Source: Acer yangbiense
Lineage: Eukaryota > Streptophyta > Magnoliopsida > Sapindales > Sapindaceae
DNA length: 64,000 nucleotides
NCBI GenBank assembly: GCA_008009225.1
Contig: CM017765.1
Span: 40,256,452 to 40,320,451, forward strand
Direction: 5' to 3'
The position numbers and the translations under genes are program-made. This document shows positions 56,625 to 64,000 of the stretch, piece by piece. Numbering within the stretch: the stretch's first letter is position 1; each line of letters begins with the position of its first letter. The notes under the pieces were generated by a model, which was given only the letters and a program-made list of their open reading frames with translations, had not been told where the DNA came from and did no database searches.

Positions 56625-57715
56625 CACATCTAAAATTTGCATACAATTATAATATCATTATTTTTTATAAATTTTTTTTTATCAAAGTAAACATTTACGT
56701 ACATGATTATTTGATGAAGATATTTAGAATTTGAGATAAACTTGTAATGTAAAATTTGCTATGTAAAGTGTAGTCGTGTATGATGAAAACTTGAAAGATG
56801 AGTGAAGATTATTTTATAGATGAAGTGAACAAATAGATGAATGATTGAAGGAGATTTTTGTTGTTGTATTCATTTATATTCGCTACAACGAATAAATAAT
56901 ACATGATACATATGCATTCATTTTGTTTCTATTTGGCATAGGCATTCATTATTATTCTCTACCATACTATTTTTCAAAATCCTATCATTATGATTCTCTA
57001 CTATACGGGCCATACCAAATAATTGTGTTCTTATTTATTTTATTTTTTATTTTTTGATAAAAATAATTGAGTTTCTTTAGATTCTCTACTCAAAAGAAAC
57101 AATTGTGGGTTTTTACACGTTTTGCACCAATAATTTTGAGATTCTTTTATTTGGAATGTCGGCACAAAGTTACAAAAAAAATCAATTCTACATATTTATA
57201 AATTGATTGGTACATATTTAATATTATTTAGAATTAGTTTTACAAATTTGAGTCACAAACATTTTTTTTTTTTCAGATTGTTTTCACAAAATTTTACATA
57301 TTTTACACATCTACTCTTTTGTTTTTTATCCAATTTTACTTCAAGTTCTCAATAATTCTACTATTGACTATTATGTTGGAAATTTTTATAAATTTGTTAA
57401 TACTTTTTTTTAAAATAATTTTCAATCTAAATTATTTTAACAATAATTTAATTGTTTAGGATTAAAAAAAAAAAATTAATAATATGCAAAATATCCATGG
57501 ACTTTCGGGATGAAATTCGTGAAATTTCAGGAATTTCAAGATATTTCGGGAATATCGGGAGATTTAAACGGATATTTTGAAATCGACCGGATATTCTGCA
57601 GGATATTAGATATTTGCCTGTTTCGATATCGGTCACTCCAAAGTACGGATATATCGGTGGATATTTCGGTGGATATTTCGGTATATCTATCGATTTTAAG
57701 TTCCTTGCTTACAAA

Positions 57716-58240
57716 TACCTAAAAATAGCTAGTTTATAAAATAAAAATTGTCGACCACCAAATTTTAGGCTTCTTGTTTGTTGCTGACTTTCTTAGTTAG
57801 TGATCTGCCTATTTAAGTTTTTTCATTTTTTCTTTAAAGATTGACCATGATAATTACATGAACCTATCAAACAATTGTGAAATTATTAAGTTTCATGAGA
57901 CAATATTTTACAAATATATTTTTGTTTTTCAATAATTGATATTAACTCTAATATTTATGACAAACTTGGTCCAATGTACAAGTATATTATTATTTTTGTG
58001 GAGCTATATAGAATTTTTCAATGTCATAGAAATTCTTGAAATATCTTTATTAAAATCATTATAATGTACTGTTTGGATTTTAATAATATTTTTCTTTATG
58101 TAAAGTATAAAAATTTAACATTTGTTATTGGATATGGTGATGAACTGAGCAGTGATTGATATCCTTACTTTAATTCGGTTATTCCTTGAATCTGCCATAC
58201 TCACTTAGAAACCCGAATAGATACAGGTATTAAGTCAAGA

Positions 58241-58283
<43 letters not shown>

Positions 58284-58618
58284 TATATCCAATAGATACC
58301 GGGTAGGGATTGAGTTATTCATCTTTGACTTCTATAGATAAGATATTCTTTTTGCAAATGAATTTTGTAATTTCAGGTATTTGTGAAATTCAATAAATAA
58401 TATGATCTATTTAGTTTTTAAGTATTAAATATGGGAGTGTAATATGGATTTCTCATCCTAAAATTGTAATAATATATGAAAATTAAAAAAAGTTGTGATA
58501 AAAAGCAGCGGCGTGGATAGTGGAGTATTTAACGCAGTGGACGAGCATCATATCATATTCACATTTAGCGGATGACAAAATTCAGTCAAAAGAAAGAAAG
58601 CGACACCACTGAAATACC

Positions 58619-58653
<35 letters not shown>

Positions 58654-60016
58654 TGAAAGAAATTAAAAATGGTCTTTCAGTATGCAGCTATGCGCCTCTA
58701 AATTATTTATGGAGAAGTGTAATGCTAATCATTACAAAATAAATAAATAATATTTTATGTTCTTTATTTTCTTAGGTCTTATAATTAAACTAAAATAATA
58801 GATTTTGTTATCACAGCTTAAAGATAGGTCTCATAAATTAAATTTACAGATATCGATGCTTTTTCTTTATTTTTTATTTTACTCATTACATTAATAATCA
58901 TTCGTTTGTTGTAGTTTATGAAAAAAGTTCTGGTAATGAGACGAAGGTGGTTGTGGTTTAATAGTATGTTCTCCATGTCTACATCATTGAAGTTGTAGGT
59001 TTGAGTCGGGTATCATTCTAAAATCTGAATTAATTGTAATAATTTAAAAAAAAAAAAAAAAAGGGTTCGAATTAATTGGTTTGTCATTTGAATTTAGCAA
59101 TGGAAGCCAACAAGTTAAGATAAAACTCGTTGAATAACTTGGGCTGTTAGGTACAGTTATTTTAAGGTGTTTTTGTTTTTCAAAAATAATTTTGAAATCA
59201 TGTTAGGTAACCGTTTTTCATCTTGTTTTCAAAAAAACTAAAACAAAATGAAAAACAAAACCAATGTTAAAATTGAAAAATACGAAAAACATGTTAAACA
59301 TGTTTTCCATTTTGTTTTTCATTAAGAAAAAAAAAATAATATTTTTTCTTCTCCATTCTGTCAATTGTTTCAGATTTCATCAAACTTCTTCTTCTTCTTA
59401 GAGCACTTGACGCTGAAGGAGGTGAGATCCTCCTCCGGCGACGCTAGTATGCTCTTCTTCTTCATTGTCGATTTGCTCTTCTTCTTCTTCTTCAGCTGAT
59501 CTGCTCCTCTTCTTCTTCCTCCTCAACTGATCTAGTTGTCTTCTTCATTTCCTCTTACTCCATCGTTGGCTGCTTCCTTTTTCTTTTTTTTTTCTTTTTA
59601 AAAAAAAATATTTTTTACTGTCATTTATATTTAATAAAATGAATATTTATATATAATTTATTAGTTTAGTTTTGATTAATTGATTATTAATTGTGATATG
59701 TTTTTTTTTTTAAAAGTAATTTATGATGTGTTATTGACCTACTTTTGTTTAATTTATAAATTAAAATACAAAAATTATATTGGTTAATTATTTAATCAAT
59801 TTGTTTTATAATTGTTATAATATTAAACAAAATGTAAAAATTGATATTTCAATTTTTGATAGTTTTCGGTTAACCCACCAAATGCGTTTTTCTTGTTTTC
59901 ATTTTCAGAATACAACTTTCAATATATGCTATCCAATGCGTTTTCGAATTTCGAAATTGAAACCAAAATCACTTCGAAAAAACAGTAAATGAAAAAGGCT
60001 TACAGGACACTCCTGT
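57716..60016. other. AT-rich intergenic DNA, no gene
   Basis: Contains a TA run (about 58241-58279), a poly-T tract (58620-58652), a B-box-like GTAGGTTTGAGTCGG (about 58995-59009) followed by poly-A (SINE relic?), and a TCTTCTTC pyrimidine tract (59385-59530). From about 59150 TTTTC/GAAAA-rich sequence starts with GGGCTGTTAGGTACAG, a common hAT MITE terminus, but I could not define its other end. Confidence 0.4.
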
Positions 60017-61919
60017 CACGACCCAAAATCCGGGTACGTTAATAAAATGTTAAAACCAAATCAAAAACAGGTAATTTTTTTGGAAAAAATCATTTTGCTT
60101 CCACTCTAAAACTCAAGGATATAAAAATTGTACAAAAAATTTGATAGAGATTCCTCTACGTCTTATGTATTCCCAAAATTCTTTCCACCTACATTTTCAA
60201 TTTCTAAAGTCCATACATAATTTCCACCACAAGAAAAGACTCGGTCTCTACACAAAATATTGATACATACACATCATGACTACAATACAACATACAAATA
60301 GTTCCGAATTTACATCATTTACAACTCAACTTCGAGTAATATATCCATAAATACAATCCTCCAATTATATAAAAGAAATTCCAGTTTTCTGAGAATCATT
60401 TCTAACTCTAAACTTAAACTAATACAATTATACGATATTGTAAGAATTCCAAACAATGTTACAAGTGTCCAAGAATGTATAACTTACAAACTCTTAATTA
60501 TACATATAAATTTCTCATAGATTCTTCTATAAAATAAAATAAAAGAGAATCATTTTACATGTCCAGCTATTGGTCTATAACAATGCTTGATTCAGGGTTT
60601 TCAATTGCTAACACCTCACTTGAGCAAATCCGTTAATTATTTCCTGAGGGGAGAAGTGAAAGGGGTGAGCTTTACAAAGACTAGTAGGAAGTATCTAAAT
60701 TCTAAACATAATTTATTTCAACAATATGTTCTTTCTTTTCCTTTCGTATATTTCAATTATTTAGATATTCTCAAATTATACAAATAAACTTCCATAGGTA
60801 AATCATATTAAAAGACATCTTTTAGCTTACTCAAATCATTAAGTCACATGACATTTTAATGAATGGACGAATAATTCAATCTCACTTTCTAGTATGCTTA
60901 AATTACACAATAAACACGTCATGTATGATTTACGTAATCATGCACGTGTTTTAGAATATTTTTCTAATGCACACACATGGCAGTATAACAAAATTTTGTT
61001 TTGTTATAATTCTTAAACCGTGGAATTCGTAAACAAGTACCACAATACAAGGGTACTATCCTCATTCAATTTGGCATGAGGAGTGATGCAACTCCCTCAA
61101 ATAGAGGTCCTTCCCGGGGGCACCAAGGGTTAAACCCTGGCCACAACACTATATTCCAACGAATCCACATGTTTTCCATTAACAATTCCATTTAATCATA
61201 TCTTTTACATTCATAAACATAACAAATGCAAGGCATGAAATATGAAAGTTATATAACTCAATCGTATATAACACACGGAATCATTATCACATAATCCAAT
61301 AACATTTATCAATATTTTTATTATATCGAATCATAGTTCATACTCAAATGATTCATATACGAATACGTGAAACACATCACAATTTCTTTACTTAACATGA
61401 TACAATACTCTTATAATATCAGTAACAAACTTATTTTATTTTCAACAATAAAATCATTCAACCATCAACTCATTAACAAAATCAATGGACACATCAATTT
61501 AAGTAAGTCCACGTTTAATTTAGAGTTTAGAATCCCCCTACCTTGATCACGAGAAATACGATTCTAACTTTTCAGATTGAATCCACTCTCGGAACATTCA
61601 TAATTACATCCACAGTAGGTAACAACACACCTACAAGATTACGAAATCTAAATTCAAAACAAATTAAAATAATAATAATCTTAATTACCCAACACACAGA
61701 ATTATAGACAACTCCTAACCTCAAATACTTCCTCCAAAGCTATTAATCATAATTTCATAATATACTACTTGAGAACCCAATTATAATTGATTCTCAAACA
61801 TTTCTAGCACTTGGAAAATATCTATACTCAAACAAACAACAGCTCAAAAGCTAGTATATTCCTTTTTTTTTTTTTTTCCGAAATTCCACCAGTTATAAAA
61901 CATTATTCTCATCTATAAA
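60017..61919 (-). mobile_element. Possible Ty3/gypsy-type LTR (solo or remnant)
   Basis: The left edge reads TGTCACGACCCAAAATCCGG, which on minus is ...GGGTCGTGACA, a common 3' end of plant gypsy LTRs. Inside, 61060-61150 (GGCATGAGGAGTGATGCAAC, CCCGGGGGCACCAAGGG) recalls chromovirus LTR sequence. I could not fix the right edge or a target-site duplication, and no internal coding region is present. The extent given is a guess. Confidence 0.35.
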
Positions 61920-62105
61920 CAGGGGCGGCTCAAGGGTAGCCGGGGCCTTAGGCGAAAATTTAAAATGAGACCTTGCAATTTCACATCCATTTTTTTTTGC
62001 TACCAATTACAAATTTATCAAGAGCCCCATTTTACGAATCAAATAATTTTTCTAATTTTTTTTTTTTTTTAGTTTTTTGTATTTGGATTCGTATTTTCTA
62101 CTAAA
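61920..62105. mobile_element. One terminus of a hAT-like element
   Basis: CAGGGGCGGCTCAAGGGTAG followed by GGGGCCTTAGGCGAAAATTT resembles the terminal 200 bp of common plant hAT elements and the right-hand interior of 62114-62934. No partner terminus is seen, so this is a truncated copy. Confidence 0.5.
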
Positions 62106-62113
62106 CATGTCGA

Positions 62114-62204
62114 CAGGGCTGGCCCTGGGCATAGGCCGCCGAGGCGGCCATCTAGGGCCCCCAAATTCATTTAGTGTGTATTCTATGTTAGGCCCGAGTA
62201 GAGT

Positions 62205-62242
<38 letters not shown>

Positions 62243-62934
62243 CACATGTCAATTAGTATTTAAAAGGCCCACCAAAGAAATATTTATATACAACCCATAT
62301 GTTTTTATTGTTAAAAAAAAATCTCATTAAAGAAACAAAATCGTTATGCTTTATATATATATAGGCAAAATCATTATGCTTACCCTATCACAACATATCA
62401 AATTGCAAATTGCAATTCATTGTATTAGACATTCAAAAAAATTTAGGGTTCTTTATTTCTTTGGTACTTGGCAGCTCTCAGCTTTGTTCTTGGCTTCTTA
62501 CGAAATTGGCAATTAGTGGGAAAGTAATTGTTCTTGGATTGGAATTTGGAAGCTCTCTTCTTGAAATCAATCGTAGTTGTTTTAGAAGGTAATTTAACAC
62601 ATCTTTTCCTTTTTCTTCTTTTAATCCGAAAAACCTCTTTTCGTTTTTCTATTTTAAGTTTTATTATAATTTTGTATGTATTATGTATTATGGAACCCGG
62701 ATGTAAGGATTTAGGAACCCAACTACCCAATAAAATAAATTGTTCTTGAATTTTTATGTATGCATTGCTAGAATTGTTCTTGAATTTTGTATGTATTATA
62801 TTAGAATTTCGTTTTTCTATTTTAGTTTTGTTAGAATTTTGTATGTATTATGTATATGGAACCCGAAAGTCGAGATTTGGGGGCCTCAATTTTTTAGTTC
62901 GCCTTGGGCCCTTTAAATCTCATTACCGGCCCTG
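62114..62934. mobile_element. hAT-type non-autonomous element
   Basis: 821 bp. The ends are CAGGGCTGGCCCTGGGC and, from the right on minus, CAGGGCCGGTAATGAG. Target-site duplication CATGTCGA / CATGTCAA at 62106-62113 and 62935-62942, one mismatch. The interior has a 30-bp poly-A tract (62211-62240) and a duplicated block (GTATGTATTATGTATTATGG, GTATGTATTATGTATATGG). Small ORFs have no domain. Confidence 0.8.
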
Positions 62935-62942
62935 CATGTCAA

Positions 62943-63370
62943 ATATCTGATTATCGGTTATCAAAGCTAAAAAATAAAAAATAAAAAAAAAATTGTTAAA
63001 ATTAAAGTAATAGATTTTGGAACAATTAAACCTGGAATGTTTATGAAAGAGTACGTAGAGAAGAGAGTTTGATCTTGCAGTATAAGAGTTTGATTTTGCA
63101 GTAGGATGGTTTGATTGAACATAGAAGAATATAAAATAATAGATTTTAGTGTGAATATATAATTAAAATTTTTTTAACCATTTAAAGAAAAAGAGTAACA
63201 TTAATGTGTAATATATATTTTTTAGGAAAATGTTAATTAGTATTTAAGTCCACTTAAATATGGCTTACTTGAAAATAGGAATGAACTATAATTTATAAGT
63301 TTAAAGAGATATTTTTTGAATAATAAATAGAAAGATAAATATTTGATATTAAATAATGTTAATATATATA
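62943..63370. other. AT-rich spacer, no gene
   Basis: A short duplicated motif (AAGAGTTTGAT) occurs at about 63066 and 63086. Nothing else is recognised. Confidence 0.35.
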
Positions 63371-63524
63371 CAATTTTTCTATTGTCAGTTCGAACTGACA
63401 AAAGATATATCAGTTCCTTGTATGTGGGTCTTTGGATTTAAATACTTTGACTTGACTGCATATACTTGTCAAAACATCTTTTAAATCCAATGACCCACAT
63501 ACAAGGAACTGATAATAGAAAGAC

Positions 63525-63525
<1 letters not shown>
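63371..63525. mobile_element. Hairpin MITE in a TA microsatellite, copy d (divergent subfamily)
   Basis: Outer ends match copies a-c (CTATTGTCAGTTCGAACTGAC; TGATAATAGAAAGACT) and the core keeps TACTTTGAC and ACTTGTCAAAAC. The arms are different: GTTCCTTGTATGTGGGTC pairs with GACCCACATACAAGGAAC of the other arm. TA runs lie at both sides, with the right-hand run (63529-63580) over 25 units. Confidence 0.8.

Positions 63526-63528
<3 letters not shown>

Positions 63529-63580
<52 letters not shown>
63529..63580. repeat. (TA)n microsatellite
   Basis: About 25 TA units directly beside the divergent hairpin MITE. Confidence 0.95.
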
Positions 63581-63581
<1 letters not shown>

Positions 63582-63715
63582 TGTTGAATATTAGGCAATT
63601 GCCAGTTTACTAAGTCTTTATCGTCCCAAGTTGTTTCATAATTGGCTATAGATTGACATGCAATACTATTATTATCGTCAGACTCTATCTCGGTCCTAGA
63701 ACTACTAGCAGACAT
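63582..63715 (-). other. Unrecognised short ORF start, interrupted by TA repeat and MITE
   Basis: From the ATG at 63715 the minus strand encodes about 44 residues (MSASSSRTEIESDDNN, then ETTWDDKDLVNWQLP) of non-repetitive, acidic composition before running into the TA microsatellite, which is read as Ile-Tyr repeats. I recognise no family. It could be the 5' end of a gene or mobile-element ORF broken by the microsatellite and MITE. Confidence 0.3.
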
Positions 63716-64000
63716 GGTAAAGAAAAGTCTAAAATAGAATAAAACCTAGGTTTTGACTCACAGCTTGTCTAGCGGTCAGCCTAAAATCGGAGAACCAACA
63801 AACATAACAGAATGCACAAGACAAAATGCAGAAAATAATAAAACATGAAATTGAAACGAATTCCAACTTGAATAATAGAAAATAAAATTAACATAAACTT
63901 ACTATAGTCAGTATTAGTCTGACAGCAATGTAGATATACACAAATAAGTCGCACTCTTTATTAATTCCAAACTTGTTTTTACAAAGGAAGGGGAGATTGG
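63716..64000. other. Unassigned right edge
   Basis: No gene can be called. If the ORF at 63715 is real, this would be its 5' flank. Confidence 0.3.

Larger units (their letters stand above)
53293..57707 (-). mobile_element. hAT transposon copy 3, C-terminal half deleted, hosting a solo LTR
   Basis: Left end CAAGGGATAAAATATCG, right end ...TTTTAAGTTCCTTG. The 8-bp target-site duplication is CTCACAAA at 53285-53292 and CTTACAAA at 57708-57715, one change apart. It is 4415 bp, of which 1068 bp are the solo LTR and its duplicated site. It has the same internal deletion as copy 2. It also carries a 32-33-bp tandem duplication near 53796-53860 (ATTTTGATTCGAACAATAAT twice). Confidence 0.92.

Noticed and set aside
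1..64000. CRISPR arrays, bacterial operons, riboswitches or ribosome-binding sites
   Set aside because: The window is plant nuclear DNA with spliced genes; regular repeats are microsatellites or transposon parts.

Overview
This is a nuclear segment from a flowering plant, almost certainly a eudicot. It is AT-rich and has canonical GT-AG multi-exon genes, tRNA-iMet-primed copia retrotransposons, hAT, Mutator-like and PIF/Harbinger elements, a tRNA-derived SINE and long TA, CT, CA and poly-A/T tracts. I cannot name the species from sequence alone.

Three host genes can be modelled exon by exon, each giving an uninterrupted frame of normal family length. (1) A gamma-clade RNA-dependent RNA polymerase (RDR3/4/5 type, DFDGD catalytic motif) lies on + from 19046 to 28768 (19 exons, 1007 aa). 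(2) A cytosolic-type NADP-dependent malic enzyme lies on + from 34472 to 43974 (19 exons, 591 aa). Intron 14 holds a young 5.4-kb Ty1/copia element in antisense. (3) A 2-oxoglutarate/Fe(II) dioxygenase lies on - from 48760 to 44876 (11 exons, 332 aa), convergent with the malic enzyme. The three genes have no obvious functional link.

Most of the rest is layered mobile DNA, and many insertions can be bounded by target-site duplications (TSDs). 1-19000: a three-copy dispersed non-coding unit, a coding-less LTR element (3052-5935), a hAT-type element full of microsatellites (6086-6906), a tRNA-derived SINE (7149-7314), a deleted hAT transposase copy (9256-11454), a 431-bp tandem duplication, and a four-level nest of MITEs (15588-18043). 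29857-33142 and 53293-57707: two further copies of the same hAT family. They lack the C-terminal part that the first copy keeps, and the first copy lacks the N-terminal part they keep; the third copy carries a solo LTR. 48947-52955: Harbinger-type, Mutator-type and microsatellite-targeting MITEs. 60000-64000: an LTR-like stretch, another hAT-type element, a MITE and an unrecognised short ORF.

The most unusual signals are: the same LTR family with two different LTR boundaries, each supported by its own TSD; arms of hairpin MITEs that differ between copies but stay complementary within each copy; reciprocal deletions in the hAT family; and a copia insertion only 14 bp upstream of a 3' splice site, where the LTR end now supplies the branch-point-like sequence.
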